DNA of 64,000 bases from Selenomonadales bacterium 4137-cl (GCA_032334055.1 JAUOZS010000001.1:1648501-1712500); one strand, 5' to 3'. Shown: positions 10,501-19,483, counted from the stretch's first letter. Notes: generated by a model not told the origin, from the sequence alone. Numbers and translations: made by a program.

Positions 10501-11254
10501 CCAGGATCTCATCAAGAGCGGCACGGCCAAGCTGTCGGAGGCGATTTCGGCCCGCGACGACATTATGGTTTACCTTATCCAAAAAGGCGTGAAGCCGCAG
10601 ACGGCTTTCAAGGTTATGGAGGACGTCCGCAAGGGCAAAGGGGTGAAGCCCGACGATGTGGCGGTGATGTCGGAGCACGGCGTCCCCGCCTGGTACGTGG
10701 AGTCGTGCCAGAAGATCAAGTATATGTTCCCCAAGGCGCACGCGGTGGCGTACGTGATGATGGCGTTCCGCATCGCCTATTGCAAGATCCACCACCCGCT
10801 CGCTTTCTATGCGTCGTATTTCACGGTGAGGGCGACCGAGTTCGACGCCGATCTCATCGTCAGAGGCGTGCCGGCTCTCCGCCAGAAGCTGGCCGAGCTG
10901 GAGCAGAAGGGCCCGTCCGCTTCGGCCAAGGAAAAGGGACTGGCGACGATCATCGAGATGGCGCTGGAGATGTATTTGCGCGGCTATAAGTTCGAGCGCG
11001 TCGATCTGTATAAATCGGACGCCACCCGCTTTCTGATCGTCGACGGGGGCCTGCAGCCGCCGCTGGCGTCGCTGCAGGGGGTGGGGGACAACGCGGCCCG
11101 CAATATCGTGGCCGCCCGCGCCGGGAAGCCTTTCACGTCGGCGGAGGATCTGCGCGCGCGCAGCCGGGCGGCCAAGCCGGTCATCGACACGCTGCGCGAG
11201 CACGGCGCGCTAGGCGACCTGCCGGAAGACGACCAGATCGCCCTTTTCGCCTGA
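7583..11254 (+). CDS. polC: DNA polymerase III alpha subunit, PolC type, lacking the exonuclease domain
   Basis: This is the replicative polymerase of Firmicutes. It starts at TTG with AGGAGAG 6 bases upstream. The order of parts is: N-terminal domain (about 1-170), OB-fold (about 205-315), PHP domain starting with VELHAHT (His328, His330), the Cys-rich zinc module of PolC (CPAC...CPTC), the catalytic palm Asp pair in PDIDLNFS (Asp751, Asp753), and the thumb/finger region ending in YMFPKAHAVAYVMMAFRIAY. It has 1223 residues, against about 1430 in B. subtilis. The difference is explained by the absence of the roughly 170-residue DEDD 3'-5' exonuclease that normally interrupts the PHP domain. 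Here residues 387-400 run directly from one PHP half into the other, and no DxETTG motif is present anywhere. The frame is continuous. Confidence 0.97.
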   Translation: MHTYCIIPDKTQSLLDLLAELELTGAEREQLTNVVVAKVNVDTDAPGWEVHLTAPVPLPANVLDRAAAHLCRRCGLKHTSFVLAATKDFGQYLAEDWQAFVSGVAGGNPTIRHLLSGAKWQFDGHTLVLETNGDLSGQILSARGVDKAIVAFVAEKFSRPCAVAFLSVAAVEPEPCDEEPPGNGYPEPAAEKGPAAAKKKAPENPLLFGRVIKNDAVPLASIEEEGRNVIVAGQIVKHELRELKSGRTLLSFDIADLGGGISGKAFFDDKAQIAKLAAGLADGMLVKVKGTVQYDKYANELVMFADSMCRLAKPERTDTAEVKRVELHAHTRMSALDAVVATKALIKTAAQWGHPAVAITDHGVVQAFPEAEEVAAKAGIKVIYGMEGYLFDDDINHAYHIIILAKNSVGLRNLYRLVSLSHLKYLHRTPRIPRAILAEYREGLVLGSACEAGECMQALINGAKDEEVVRIATFYDYLEIQPAGNNEFLVRQGRIADEEGLRDLNRRICSLGERLGKPVVATCDVHFLQPEDEVYRRILMTGQGYDDADKQPPLFFRTTGEMLAEFAYLGEAKAYEVVVENTRLISEGIEAFKPIPEELYSPKIPGAEEQIKSMSYAKARKLYGDDLPELVADRLKYELDSIINNGFAVLYLIAHKLVKKSLDDGYLVGSRGSVGSSFVATMTDITEVNPLPPHWRCPACRWSEFVADGTYGCGFDMPDRVCPTCGEAAIKDGHDIPFAVFMGFHGDKVPDIDLNFSGEYQPVAHKYTEELFGRDNVFRAGTIATIADKTAYGFVRNYFADKGITARNAHINHLISGCTGVKRTTGQHPGGIMVVPRDMDIHHFTPIQYPADDKNSATITTHFDYHSISSRLVKLDILGHDDPTVIKMLEDLTGLDPKAIPFDDKPTLSLFSSTEALGLSPAELGSTVGTFGIPEFGTKFVRQMLEDTKPQNFSELVRISGFSHGTDVWLNNAQDLIKSGTAKLSEAISARDDIMVYLIQKGVKPQTAFKVMEDVRKGKGVKPDDVAVMSEHGVPAWYVESCQKIKYMFPKAHAVAYVMMAFRIAYCKIHHPLAFYASYFTVRATEFDADLIVRGVPALRQKLAELEQKGPSASAKEKGLATIIEMALEMYLRGYKFERVDLYKSDATRFLIVDGGLQPPLASLQGVGDNAARNIVAARAGKPFTSAEDLRARSRAAKPVIDTLREHGALGDLPEDDQIALFA

Positions 11255-11270
11255 TTTATTCGCTAATGGG

Positions 11271-11299
11271 TTGTAAATTTCACCCTGCGGTGTTATAAT
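11271..11299 (+). promoter_or_regulatory. Sigma-A type promoter for the rimP-ribF operon
   Basis: TTGTAA (11271-11276) and a perfect TATAAT (11294-11299) are 17 bases apart. It lies just after polC and about 165 bases upstream of rimP, so transcription begins near 11306 with a long leader. Confidence 0.8.
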
Positions 11300-11328
11300 A
11301 TTTCTGGATATGTAGTTGTGTGCGCAGG

Positions 11329-11350
11329 AGAGTGGGTTGCAACCCACTCT
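11329..11350 (+). promoter_or_regulatory. 22-bp perfect palindrome in the rimP leader
   Basis: AGAGTGGGTTGCAACCCACTCT is a perfect inverted repeat located about 23 bases after the predicted transcription start and followed by TTTCATCTT. The position fits the structured leaders known upstream of rimP in Firmicutes (family rimP-leader), which could act as an attenuator for this nusA-containing operon. The short T run makes it at best a leaky terminator. Assignment to the known leader family is an inference. Confidence 0.55.
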
Positions 11351-11464
11351 TTCATCTTATGCCAGCCGGTCGCCCGCTCCTCGGTATGAGGGGAGACGGC
11401 TCAGGCTAAACTAAGAGGAGGCCGTATCCCGCGGCCGCGAATACGACATTAGGGGTGGAACGAT

Positions 11465-11923
11465 ATGGCGGCAAAAGAAATCGAGGCATTGGTCGAGAAG
11501 CTGGTCAACGAGATCATTCAGGGTTCGGCCCTGGAATTGGTAGATGTGGAGTATGTCAAGGAGCGGGACTGGTATCTGCGTGTCTTTCTCACCAAGGAAG
11601 GCGGCATCGGCGTGGACGATTGCCAGTGGGTGAGCGAGCGCTTGGAGAATAGGCTCGATGAGCTTGATCCCATCAAGGACAGTTATTTCCTCGAGGTCTC
11701 TTCGCCCGGTCTCGACCGGCCGCTGAAGAAGGCCAAGGATTTTGCCCGCCATCTGGGCGATAAGGTCGAGGTGCATACCTTCGCGCCGATCAACGGCCAG
11801 AAAACGCTGGTCGGCACATTGCTGGCCGCCGATGACGGCGGTATCAGTCTCGAGGTCGACGGCAGCCCTATGAGCATTCCGCGCGATCAAGCCTCGCTGG
11901 TGAGGCTGCACGTGGAGTTTTGA
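11465..11923 (+). CDS. rimP: Ribosome maturation factor RimP
   Basis: RimP assists 30S subunit maturation and binds S12. The 152 residues match the family. The N-terminal alpha/beta domain contains LELVDVEYVKERDWYLRVFL and the family hallmark YFLEVSSPGLDRPLK, followed by a small Sm-like C-terminal barrel. GGGGTGG lies about 8 bases before the ATG. It is the first gene of the promoter-driven operon that continues with nusA, ylxR, ylxQ and infB, the order conserved through Firmicutes. Confidence 0.96.
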   Translation: MAAKEIEALVEKLVNEIIQGSALELVDVEYVKERDWYLRVFLTKEGGIGVDDCQWVSERLENRLDELDPIKDSYFLEVSSPGLDRPLKKAKDFARHLGDKVEVHTFAPINGQKTLVGTLLAADDGGISLEVDGSPMSIPRDQASLVRLHVEF

Positions 11924-11959
11924 CATAGCCAAAAATTGAATAGGGGGTAGAAAAACAAA

Positions 11960-13003
11960 ATGAATGCAGAGTTCATGCAAGCTTTCGAGCAGCTTGGAAG
12001 GGAGAAGGGAATCGCACCGGAGGTGTTGTTTGACGCCATCGAGGCTGCCCTGATTTCCGCTTATAAGCGTAACTTCAGCTCGGCCCAGAATGTCCGCGTG
12101 GCCCTTGACCGCGACACGGGGGAAATCCACGTTTACGCCCGCAAGGCGGTGGTGGAGGATGTGGCCGACCCGCGGCTGGAGATATCTCTGCCTGAGGCGC
12201 GTGAACTAGACCCGCGCTACGAACTGGAAGACGTCGTCGAGCTTGAGGTGACGCCGAAGAACTTCGGCCGGATCGCGGCCCAGACCGCTAAACAGGTGGT
12301 GGTGCAGCGTATCCGCGAGGCCGAGCGCGGCATAATCTATGAGGAGTATTCCAGCCGGGAGAGCGATATCGTTACAGGCATCGTGCAGCGCATCGAGGCC
12401 AAAAACGTGTTTGTCGATCTTGGCAAGGCCGAGGCCATCCTTCAGCCGTCGGAGCAGATTCCCGGCGAGGTTTACCGGCACAGCGACCGCCTGAAAACTT
12501 ATATCATCGAGGTCAAGAAGACGACCAAGGGTCCGCAGATTTTGGTGTCGCGCACTCATCCCGGCCTTTTAAAACGTTTGTTCGAGCTTGAGGTTCCGGA
12601 GATCCACGACGGCATCGTCGAGATCAAGTCGGTAGCCCGCGAGCCTGGCCTGCGCTCAAAGATCGCCGTCCATTCGCGTGACGAGAACGTCGATCCGGTC
12701 GGTTCCTGTGTCGGCCATAAAGGCATGCGGGTGCAGACGATCGTCAATGAGCTCAAGGGCGAGAAGATCGACATTGTCAAGTGGAACGCCGACCCGGCCA
12801 AGTATATAGCCAACGCTCTCAGCCCGGCCAAGGTGGTCGCCGTTGACGTCAACGAGACGGAGAAGGCGTCGCGGGTCATCGTGCCCGATTACCAGCTTTC
12901 GCTCGCCATCGGCAAGGAGGGCCAAAACGCCCGGCTGGCCGCGAAGCTTACCGGTTGGAAAATAGATATCAAGAGCGAGTCCCAGGTCCAGACGCCTGAG
13001 TAG
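11960..13003 (+). CDS. nusA: Transcription termination/antitermination factor NusA
   Basis: NusA binds RNA polymerase and nascent RNA, and modulates pausing, termination and antitermination. It has 347 residues, the short Firmicute form without the C-terminal acidic repeats of E. coli. An N-terminal polymerase-binding domain (about 1-125) is followed by an S1 domain starting near [21 protein letters not shown]1 (about 200-275, [20 protein letters not shown]) and KH2 ([23 protein letters not shown]) follow. GGGGG sits upstream of the ATG. Because it lies in an operon with a palindromic leader, autoregulation is plausible. Confidence 0.98.
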   Translation: MNAEFMQAFEQLGREKGIAPEVLFDAIEAALISAYKRNFSSAQNVRVALDRDTGEIHVYARKAVVEDVADPRLEISLPEARELDPRYELEDVVELEVTPKNFGRIAAQTAKQVVVQRIREAERGIIYEEYSSRESDIVTGIVQRIEAKNVFVDLGKAEAILQPSEQIPGEVYRHSDRLKTYIIEVKKTTKGPQILVSRTHPGLLKRLFELEVPEIHDGIVEIKSVAREPGLRSKIAVHSRDENVDPVGSCVGHKGMRVQTIVNELKGEKIDIVKWNADPAKYIANALSPAKVVAVDVNETEKASRVIVPDYQLSLAIGKEGQNARLAAKLTGWKIDIKSESQVQTPE

Positions 13004-13016
13004 GGAGGGACGCCCG

Positions 13017-13283
13017 GTGAAGCAGAAGAAGGTTCCCCAGCGGATGTGCGTGGGCTGCCAGAGCATGAAGGTCAAGAAGGAGCTGTTGCGGGTGGTGCGC
13101 ACCCCCGACGGTGAAATCATGCTCGACAACACCGGCAAGAAAGCCGGCCGCGGCGTCTATGTGTGCCCTAGCGAGGAGTGTCTGGCGAAAGCGGTGAAGG
13201 CCAAACGCCTGGAGAAGGCGCTGGAGCATGCGATCAGCGAGGAAGTTTTCGCCGCTCTCAGGGCCGGGCTGAAGCAGTCATGA
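13017..13283 (+). CDS. ylxR: YlxR family RNA-binding/regulatory protein (DUF448)
   Basis: A small cytosolic protein of 88 residues carrying the family pattern PQRMCVGC (Cys11, Cys14) and [13 protein letters not shown] near the middle. YlxR proteins lie between nusA and infB. In B. subtilis a member has been reported to act as a nucleoid-associated regulator and as a partner of RNase P, so its exact role is debated. It starts at GTG with GGGAGG 8 bases upstream. Its TGA stop overlaps the next ATG in an ATGA junction. Confidence 0.93.
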   Translation: MKQKKVPQRMCVGCQSMKVKKELLRVVRTPDGEIMLDNTGKKAGRGVYVCPSEECLAKAVKAKRLEKALEHAISEEVFAALRAGLKQS

Positions 13284-13585
13284 ACCGCACGCGGCTGATC
13301 GCTCTGCTGGGTCTCGCCCAGAAGGCCGGCAAGATCGCCTCGGGCGAGGTAGCCGTGGAATACGCGGTCCGATCCGGCAAGGCCAGGCTTGTGCTTATCG
13401 CCGCCGACGCTTCGGACAACACGAAAAAAAGTTATCGCGACCTGTCAGCTCATTATCGGGTCGCGTGCCATGAAGGACTTTCCAAAGATGAGTTCGGCCA
13501 CGCCACCGGGAAACCGCCCCGGGCCGCGATCGCGGTGACCGACGCCGGCTTCGGCAAGGCGATCGGCGAGTTGTTTAAGGTCTGA
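13280..13585 (+). CDS. ylxQ: L7Ae-family K-turn RNA-binding ribosomal protein, YlxQ type
   Basis: This 101-residue protein of the L7Ae/L30e/S12e fold binds kink-turn RNA. The start is taken as ATG 13280, which overlaps the ylxR stop, because homologues begin with a short segment before LLGLAQKAGKIASGE. The pattern LVLIAADASDNTKKS is typical. A longer frame reaching back to 13178 only overlaps ylxR and is not supported. It is the usual third member of the nusA-ylxR-ylxQ-infB run. Confidence 0.93.
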   Translation: MNRTRLIALLGLAQKAGKIASGEVAVEYAVRSGKARLVLIAADASDNTKKSYRDLSAHYRVACHEGLSKDEFGHATGKPPRAAIAVTDAGFGKAIGELFKV

Positions 13586-13619
13586 GCTCAGGCAGCGGAA
13601 GAATTTTGGGGGTGGATGA

Positions 13620-16298
13620 ATGTCCAAATACCGTGTCTATGAATTAGCCAAGGATTATAACACGACGAGCAAGGTCATTATTGACATTTTGGCTCGCAAC
13701 AACATAACCGTCAAGAATCACATGGCCAGTCTCGACGATCCGGAGAAGGCGATTATCGATCGCACTTTCGCCCGGAAAACCGGCCTGCCCGAAGAACCTA
13801 AGCCGGCGCAGGCCCCGAGCCGACCGCCGCTTCCGCCGGCAGGAGCGCCGGTGCGGCCTCAGCAGCCGCCCCGCCCCGCCGGACAGGCGCCCTCGGCTCC
13901 CCAAGGTCAACGCCCGCCGATGGGCGGCCCGCAGCAGGGTCAACGCCCGCCGATGGGTCCGCGCCCCGGCCAAGGCCCGCAACAGCAGGGCCAACGCCCG
14001 CCGATGGGCGGCCCGCAACAAGGTGGCAGGCCGCCGATGGGCCCGCGCCCCGGCCAGGGTCCGCAACAGCAGGGTCAACGCCCGCCGATGGGCGGCCCGC
14101 AGCAGGGCGGCAGGCCGCCGATGGGTCCGCGCCCCGGCCAGGGTCCGCAACAGCAGGGTCAACGCCCGCCGATGGGCGGCCCGCAGCAAGGCGGCAGGCC
14201 GCCGATGGGTCCGCGCCCCGGTCAGGGTCCGCAGCAAGGCGGCAGGCCGCCGATGGGTCCGCGCCCCGGTCAGGGTCCGCAGCAGGGCGGCAGGCCGCCG
14301 ATGGGTCCGCGTCCCGGTCAGGGTCCGCAACAAGGCGGCAGACCGCCGATGGGTCCGCGTCCCGGCCAGGGTCCGCAGCAAGGCGGCAGACCGTCGGGCG
14401 GGCCTCCGGGAAGAGGCTCGGGCGGTCCGCCGCGCGGCCGCGACCAGGGCAAGTCGTTCGCCGACCGTAACAATGGCGGCCGCAGAGGACATTCCGGCAG
14501 ACACGCTTCCGGCGGTCCTTCCCGCCCGCAGGCTCCGAAACCCGAACCGCAGCGGCCGAAGAACATCAAGGTCGGACCGTCTCTCACCGTAAAAGACCTG
14601 GCCGCGAAGATGGGCCGGGAAGTAAGCGAGGTTATCAAGAAGCTCATGATGCTCGGCATCATGGCGACGATAAATCAGGAAGTCGATTTCGACACCGCCG
14701 TCGTCCTCGGCAGCGAGTTCGGCGTGACGGTTGAGGAATTGCCGCCTGAAGCCGACCCGACAGAGATCGCCGCGATCGAGGACGATCCGGCCAGCCTCCA
14801 GCCCCGGCCGCCGGTGGTCACGATCATGGGGCACGTCGACCATGGCAAGACCTCGCTGCTCGACTCGATCCGCCAGACCAACGTCACCGCTCAGGAGGCC
14901 GGCGGCATAACGCAGCACATCGGCGCCTACCAGGTGGTCCACCAGGGCAAGCGGATCGTCTTCCTCGACACGCCCGGCCACGAGGCGTTTACCGCCATGC
15001 GGGCCCGCGGCGCCAACGTCACCGACATCGCTATCCTGGTCGTGGCCGCCGACGACGGCGTAATGCCGCAGACCATCGAGGCGCTCAATCATGCCAAGGC
15101 GGCCAAGGTGCCCATCATCGTGGCGGTCAACAAGATGGACCGCCCGGGCGCCAACCCCGACCGCGTCAAGCAGCAGCTTGCCGATCACGGCCTGCTGCCG
15201 GAGGACTGGGGCGGCGATACGATCATGGTGCCGGTTTCAGCCTTTACCAAGCAGGGCATCCCCGATCTGCTGGAGATGATTCTGCTGGTGGCCGAGATGG
15301 GCGATCTGAAGGCGAACCCCAACCGCCAGGCCCTCGGCACGATCATCGAGGCCCAACTGGACAAGGGCCGCGGCCCGGTGGCCACTGTCCTCGTCCAGAA
15401 AGGCACGCTGCATATCGGCGATACGATCATCGCCGGGGTCGCTTACGGCAAGGTCAGGGCAATGGTCAACGACCGCGGCGATAAGGTGAAGAAGGCTCTG
15501 CCGTCCACGCCGGTGGAGGTGCTCGGCCTGTCCGATGTTCCTCAGGCAGGCGATGTGCTGTACGCCGTCGATGAGCGCACCGCCAGAGCGGTGGCGGAGA
15601 AACGGGTCGCCAAGAAGCGGACCGAAGATCAGGCGCAGGGCCAGAAGGTGTCGCTCGACGACCTGTTCAAGCACATTCAGGAAGGCAGCCTCAAAGACCT
15701 CAATATCGTCGTCAAAGCCGATGTCCAGGGATCGATCGAGGCTCTCCGCCAGTCGCTGGAGAATCTCAAGAACAAAGAGGTGCGCGTCAATATCGTCCAC
15801 GCCGGCGTAGGCGCGGTCAACGAGTCGGACGTCATGCTGGCGTCGACCGCCAACGCGCTAATCATCGGCTTCAACGTCCGCCCCGATAACAACGCCCGCC
15901 AGGCGGCCGAGAAGGAAAAGATTGATATCCGCCTCTACCGGGTAATCTACGAGGCGATCAACGACGTGGAAGCAGCCATGACCGGCATGCTGGCCCCCGA
16001 GTACAAGGAGGTCGTCCTCGGCCGCGTCGAGGTGCGCCAGGTTATCAGCATTCCCAAGGCGGTCGTGGCCGGGTCCTATGTGCTCGAAGGCAAGATCACG
16101 AGCAGTTCGCAGGTGCGCATCATTCGCAACGGTATCGTCGTCCACGAGGGCAAGATTGAATCTCTCCGGCGCTTCAAGGATGACGTCAAGGAGGTCGCCT
16201 CCGGCTACGAGTGCGGCATCACCATCGAGAGGTTCCGCGACATCAAGGAAGGCGACATCATCGAGGCGTTCACGATGGAATTAGTCAAACCCAGCTAA
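13620..16298 (+). CDS. infB: Translation initiation factor IF-2 with Pro/Gly/Gln repeat linker
   Basis: IF-2 is the GTPase that places initiator fMet-tRNA on the 30S subunit and promotes subunit joining. Its 892 residues begin with the IF2 N-terminal helical module ([21 protein letters not shown]). A low-complexity linker at about residues 60-300 contains 11 copies of RPPMG in near-identical tandem units. A second IF2_N domain ([12 protein letters not shown]) follows. The G domain has GHVDHGKT (404-411), DTPGH and NKMD. Domains II, III and IV complete the protein. GGGGGTGG precedes the ATG. B. subtilis has ylxP between infB and rbfA; here it is absent. Confidence 0.98.
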   Translation: MSKYRVYELAKDYNTTSKVIIDILARNNITVKNHMASLDDPEKAIIDRTFARKTGLPEEPKPAQAPSRPPLPPAGAPVRPQQPPRPAGQAPSAPQGQRPPMGGPQQGQRPPMGPRPGQGPQQQGQRPPMGGPQQGGRPPMGPRPGQGPQQQGQRPPMGGPQQGGRPPMGPRPGQGPQQQGQRPPMGGPQQGGRPPMGPRPGQGPQQGGRPPMGPRPGQGPQQGGRPPMGPRPGQGPQQGGRPPMGPRPGQGPQQGGRPSGGPPGRGSGGPPRGRDQGKSFADRNNGGRRGHSGRHASGGPSRPQAPKPEPQRPKNIKVGPSLTVKDLAAKMGREVSEVIKKLMMLGIMATINQEVDFDTAVVLGSEFGVTVEELPPEADPTEIAAIEDDPASLQPRPPVVTIMGHVDHGKTSLLDSIRQTNVTAQEAGGITQHIGAYQVVHQGKRIVFLDTPGHEAFTAMRARGANVTDIAILVVAADDGVMPQTIEALNHAKAAKVPIIVAVNKMDRPGANPDRVKQQLADHGLLPEDWGGDTIMVPVSAFTKQGIPDLLEMILLVAEMGDLKANPNRQALGTIIEAQLDKGRGPVATVLVQKGTLHIGDTIIAGVAYGKVRAMVNDRGDKVKKALPSTPVEVLGLSDVPQAGDVLYAVDERTARAVAEKRVAKKRTEDQAQGQKVSLDDLFKHIQEGSLKDLNIVVKADVQGSIEALRQSLENLKNKEVRVNIVHAGVGAVNESDVMLASTANALIIGFNVRPDNNARQAAEKEKIDIRLYRVIYEAINDVEAAMTGMLAPEYKEVVLGRVEVRQVISIPKAVVAGSYVLEGKITSSSQVRIIRNGIVVHEGKIESLRRFKDDVKEVASGYECGITIERFRDIKEGDIIEAFTMELVKPS
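13902..14391 (+). repeat. Tandem coding repeat in infB linker (48-bp and 84-bp units)
   Basis: Eleven RPPMG units are encoded by nearly identical DNA. The 3' half is made of 48-bp (16-aa) units of the form [16 protein letters not shown]. The 5' half alternates this with a [11 protein letters not shown] variant, giving a compound unit of about 84 bp. The high nucleotide identity suggests recent slippage or unequal exchange, and copy number may vary among strains or be misassembled from short reads. Confidence 0.92.
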
Positions 16299-16316
16299 CG
16301 AAGCGGGGGATATGTT

Positions 16317-16673
16317 ATGAGTCAGTTACGCACGGAAAAGGTACAGGAGTTCATTAAACAGGAACTGAGCAAAATAATCCTTACCGAACTCAAGGACCCC
16401 AGGATCGGTTTCGTGACCGTTACCAGGGTCGATGTGACCGGCGACCTGCGCTCGGCCAAGGCGTATGTCAGCCTGATGGGGAGCGCGGAGGAAAAGGCGG
16501 CGACCTGGCAGGCGCTCCAGAAGGCGGTCGGGCACCTCAGGAGCGAGATCGGCAAGCGCATCCAGCTGCGCTTTAGCCCCGAGATGTCGCTCCATATCGA
16601 CGAGTCGCTGGAGTACGGCGCCCATATAAACGAATTGTTGGCAAAGCTTAAACGCGAAGAGGCGGACAGGTAG
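16317..16673 (+). CDS. rbfA: 30S ribosome-binding factor A
   Basis: RbfA is a KH-type protein that binds the pre-30S subunit near helix 1 of 16S rRNA and helps late maturation, notably in the cold. The 118 residues match the family: RTEKVQEFIKQELSKIIL at the start, DPRIGFVTVTRVDVTGDLRSAKAYVS in the middle, and LRFSPEMSLHIDESLEYGAHINELL near the end. GGGGGAT lies upstream of the ATG. It is followed by nrnA with a 1-base gap. Confidence 0.97.
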   Translation: MSQLRTEKVQEFIKQELSKIILTELKDPRIGFVTVTRVDVTGDLRSAKAYVSLMGSAEEKAATWQALQKAVGHLRSEIGKRIQLRFSPEMSLHIDESLEYGAHINELLAKLKREEADR

Positions 16674-16674
16674 G

Positions 16675-17628
16675 ATGGAGATTTCCCTGCGCCATGTCGC
16701 CAATATGCTCAATGAGGCCGAACGGATTGTAATCACCGCCCATATCCACCCTGACGGGGATTCGCTGGGGTCGATGCTGGCTCTGTACGCCTCTTTGGCC
16801 GCCCAGGGCAAAAAGGTGTGGCTGCTGCTCGACGACGAGGTGCCGGCCGTGTACCGCTTCCTGCCAGGCGCGGAACTGATCCGCCGCCCTGAGGGCAAGA
16901 TGGAGGCCGATCTGCTCGTCGTCCTCGACGCCAGCGACGCCGACCGCGTGACGGCGGTGGTGGAAGCTGTGAGGGCGAAGACGCTCAATATCGATCATCA
17001 CATTTCGAACACGAAGTTCACCGATTACTGGTATATCGACAGCCAGGCCGCCGCTACGGGCGAGATAATCCTTGACCTGCTCCACCTAATGAAGCTGGAG
17101 ATCACCGCCGATATCGCCGTCAATTTGTTCACGGCGATTGCCACCGATTGCGGCTTTTTCCGTTATGCGAACGCTTCTTCGGCCACGCTGCGCCACGCGG
17201 CCGACCTCATCGACCGCGGCGCCCGGCCGCATGTGATCGCCGAGCAGCTTGAAACCAAGCCGCTCGCCAGCATCATGACTCTCCGCGGTGTTCTCGACAG
17301 CCTTGAGATCCATGCCGGCGGCCGCATCGCCACCGTTACGGTGTACGTCGACGCCGCCGAGAACGCCGCCGAGACGACTGAGGGCTATATAAATTACCCC
17401 CGCAATATCGAGGGGGTGGAGTTAGCGGTGTTGTTCAAGCCTGTCGATGACAACGCGACCCGGGTTAGTTTTCGTTCGCGCCGCTTGGACGTAGCGCGCC
17501 TGGCGCTGGGCTTCGGCGGCGGCGGCCACGCGCGGGCCGCCGGTTGTACGGTCGCTAGCGGTCTGGCGGGCGCGAAGGAGCAGATTCTGCGGGCGGCGGA
17601 GCGCCTGCTGGCGGAATCGGGCTTATGA
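16675..17628 (+). CDS. nrnA: Bifunctional oligoribonuclease/pAp phosphatase NrnA (DHH family)
   Basis: NrnA degrades very short RNAs and dephosphorylates 3'-phosphoadenosine 5'-phosphate. Its 317 residues hold the DHH domain with AHIHPDGDSLGSML and LVVLDASDADRV. The namesake IDHHISN lies near residue 104. The C-terminal DHHA1 domain ends in the glycine-rich substrate motif GFGGGGHARAAG. The position between rbfA and truB is common in Clostridia and Negativicutes but not in B. subtilis. Its stop overlaps the truB start by 4 bases (ATGA). Confidence 0.95.
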   Translation: MEISLRHVANMLNEAERIVITAHIHPDGDSLGSMLALYASLAAQGKKVWLLLDDEVPAVYRFLPGAELIRRPEGKMEADLLVVLDASDADRVTAVVEAVRAKTLNIDHHISNTKFTDYWYIDSQAAATGEIILDLLHLMKLEITADIAVNLFTAIATDCGFFRYANASSATLRHAADLIDRGARPHVIAEQLETKPLASIMTLRGVLDSLEIHAGGRIATVTVYVDAAENAAETTEGYINYPRNIEGVELAVLFKPVDDNATRVSFRSRRLDVARLALGFGGGGHARAAGCTVASGLAGAKEQILRAAERLLAESGL

Positions 17629-18503
17629 GGTCAGGCATTGTTAATGTTCTCAAGCCTCCGGGAATGACGTCGCACGACGTCGTTTCCTTTGTGCGGCGGA
17701 CATACGGCCTTAAGAAGGTCGGCCACGCCGGCACTCTCGACCCGGCGGCGGCCGGCGTTCTGCCTGTTTTTCTCGGCTCCGCCACCCGCCTGATCGAGTT
17801 CACCGCCGACGCCGATAAGGCATACCGGGCTGAGCTTACTTTCGGGTACGCCACCGACAGCGGCGACGACAGCGGCGAAGTTATCGCGGCGCGCGAGGGC
17901 TTCGTAACGCCGCCGGCGGATGAGGTCGCCGCCGTGCTGGCCTCTTTCGCGGGCGAAAGCGAGCAGATACCGCCGATGCATTCCGCGATAAAGATCGGCG
18001 GCCGCAAACTGTACGAGCTGGCCCGCGCCGGCATTGCCGTGGAGCGGCAGCCACGCTCTGTAACGATTTCCGCCATTGGCCTCGTCAGGGTCGCGGCGCC
18101 GACCATTCTTTTCGATGTAGAGTGCTCCAAAGGCACTTATATCAGGACGTTGTGCGCCGATATCGGCGCACGCATCGGCTGTCCGGCGGTGATGTCCTTC
18201 CTAGTGAGGACCAGGGTGGGGGATTTTACCCTCGCTGAGGCGAAATCTTTGGAGGAAATCGCCGCCGACCCGGACGCTGCCCTGCAGCCCGGGGACGCCG
18301 CCGTCCGCCGCCTCGCCCGCGTCGACCTGGATGATGACGAGGCGGCAAGGTTCACCCACGGCCAGAGCATCCCCCTCGCCAGCCCGGCGACTGATGGCCT
18401 GCTGGCCGTCTACCGCCGGACCGGCGACTTCCTCGGCATCGCCCGCCATAGCCCGCAGGCGCCGCTGCTGGTGCCTGTGAAGGTTATCGGCCAGACCCCG
18501 TAA
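17625..18503 (+). CDS. truB: tRNA pseudouridine(55) synthase
   Basis: TruB converts U55 of the tRNA T-loop to pseudouridine. The N-terminal NVLKPPGMTSHDVVSFVRR and the catalytic segment GHAGTLDPAAAGVLPV (catalytic Asp in TLDP) are intact, as is KGTYIRTLCADIG. The C-terminal region (about 235-290) corresponds to the PUA-like tail. The 292-residue length is normal. It is coupled to nrnA by an ATGA overlap and followed 11 bases later by ribF. Confidence 0.97.
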   Translation: MRSGIVNVLKPPGMTSHDVVSFVRRTYGLKKVGHAGTLDPAAAGVLPVFLGSATRLIEFTADADKAYRAELTFGYATDSGDDSGEVIAAREGFVTPPADEVAAVLASFAGESEQIPPMHSAIKIGGRKLYELARAGIAVERQPRSVTISAIGLVRVAAPTILFDVECSKGTYIRTLCADIGARIGCPAVMSFLVRTRVGDFTLAEAKSLEEIAADPDAALQPGDAAVRRLARVDLDDDEAARFTHGQSIPLASPATDGLLAVYRRTGDFLGIARHSPQAPLLVPVKVIGQTP

Positions 18504-18514
18504 AGGAGCATATT

Positions 18515-19435
18515 ATGGAGGTTTATTCCCGGCTGTCCGATATCCGCGGACGGTTCGCCAATTCGGCCGTCGCTTTGGGCACCTTTGACGGTGTTCACGT
18601 CGGTCACCAGCAGATTATCAGCAGGGCGGTCGCCTGTGCGCGTAAATCGGGCGGCGCCAGCATCGTTTTCACGTTCAGCAACCATCCCCTGTCGGTGATC
18701 GATCCCGACCGCAGCCCGCCGCTGCTCGTTACCGCCGCTTACCGGGAGGAGCTGATCGCCGCGCTCGGCGCCGATGTGCTCCTGTCGGTCGCCTTCGACC
18801 ACGCCTTGCTGGAGTTGTCGCCCGCCGCTTTTATCGATTTGCTGGTGGACAACCTCCGGCCGTCGTGCATCGTCGTCGGCCCCAACTATTCCTTCGGGCA
18901 CCGGGGCGAAGGCACGCCGGAAATGCTGGCCGACGCGGGCCGCATACGCGGTTTTGAGGTGGTGGTGCCGCCGGCCGTGACGAAGGACGGGACGGTTGTA
19001 AGCAGCACGCTCATCCGTCAGCTGATTCTCGCTGGCGAGGTTGCAGCGGCGTCGCCGCTGCTAGGGCGCCCTTTCCGCGTGAGCGGCACGGTGAGCAGGG
19101 GAGAGGGGCGCGGCCGCACCCTCGGTTTTCCCACCGCCAACATTACCGCCGCCGCCGGGCAGATCGTGCCGGCCGACGGGGTATACGCCGTCAGCGTCAG
19201 TACCGGCGACGCCAGCTATCGCGGCGTGGCCAACATCGGCGACAACCCGACCTTTAAAGGCAAGGCCCGCAGTATCGAGGCCCATTTGCTGGGCTTCGCC
19301 GGCGATCTCTACGGCCGGACGATCGCGGTCGATTTCCTCGCGAAGCTCCGCGACGAGCAAACCTTTGCGGGCGCTGAGGAGCTGAAAGACCAGATCGGCC
19401 GCGACATCGCCGCCGCGGAACGGTTTTTCAAATAA
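18515..19435 (+). CDS. ribF: Bifunctional riboflavin kinase/FAD synthetase
   Basis: This enzyme makes FMN from riboflavin and then FAD from FMN. The N-terminal nucleotidyltransferase domain (about 1-185) has LGTFDGVHVGHQQII, the adenylyl-transfer HxGH-type motif, and later VVSSTLIRQ. The C-terminal kinase domain carries GRGRTLGFPTANI and the NIGDNPTF segment. Its 306 residues are typical. AAAGGAG sits 7 bases before the ATG. It is the last gene of the rimP operon. Confidence 0.97.
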   Translation: MEVYSRLSDIRGRFANSAVALGTFDGVHVGHQQIISRAVACARKSGGASIVFTFSNHPLSVIDPDRSPPLLVTAAYREELIAALGADVLLSVAFDHALLELSPAAFIDLLVDNLRPSCIVVGPNYSFGHRGEGTPEMLADAGRIRGFEVVVPPAVTKDGTVVSSTLIRQLILAGEVAAASPLLGRPFRVSGTVSRGEGRGRTLGFPTANITAAAGQIVPADGVYAVSVSTGDASYRGVANIGDNPTFKGKARSIEAHLLGFAGDLYGRTIAVDFLAKLRDEQTFAGAEELKDQIGRDIAAAERFFK

Positions 19436-19449
19436 CTGCCGCAGTTTTG

Positions 19450-19478
19450 TTTACAGTCGCAGTTTCTTATGGTAGAAT
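19450..19478 (+). promoter_or_regulatory. Sigma-A type promoter for rpsO
   Basis: TTTACA (19450-19455) and TAGAAT (19473-19478) are 17 bases apart in the ribF-rpsO gap. The predicted transcript would begin near 19485 and have a leader of about 125 nucleotides. A second TATAAT at 19524-19529 lacks a good -35 element. Confidence 0.75.
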
Positions 19479-19483
19479 ATAGA

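Noticed and set aside
9551..11203. Minus-strand 550-codon frame opposite polC
   Set aside because: Shadow of polC with no domain pattern.
13902..14391. CRISPR-like repeat array
   Set aside because: Repeats are in frame, have no unique spacers and encode the IF-2 linker.
13644..15188. Minus-strand 514-codon frame with [13 protein letters not shown] repeats
   Set aside because: The repeats are only the antisense reading of the infB linker repeat; infB is certain on the plus strand.
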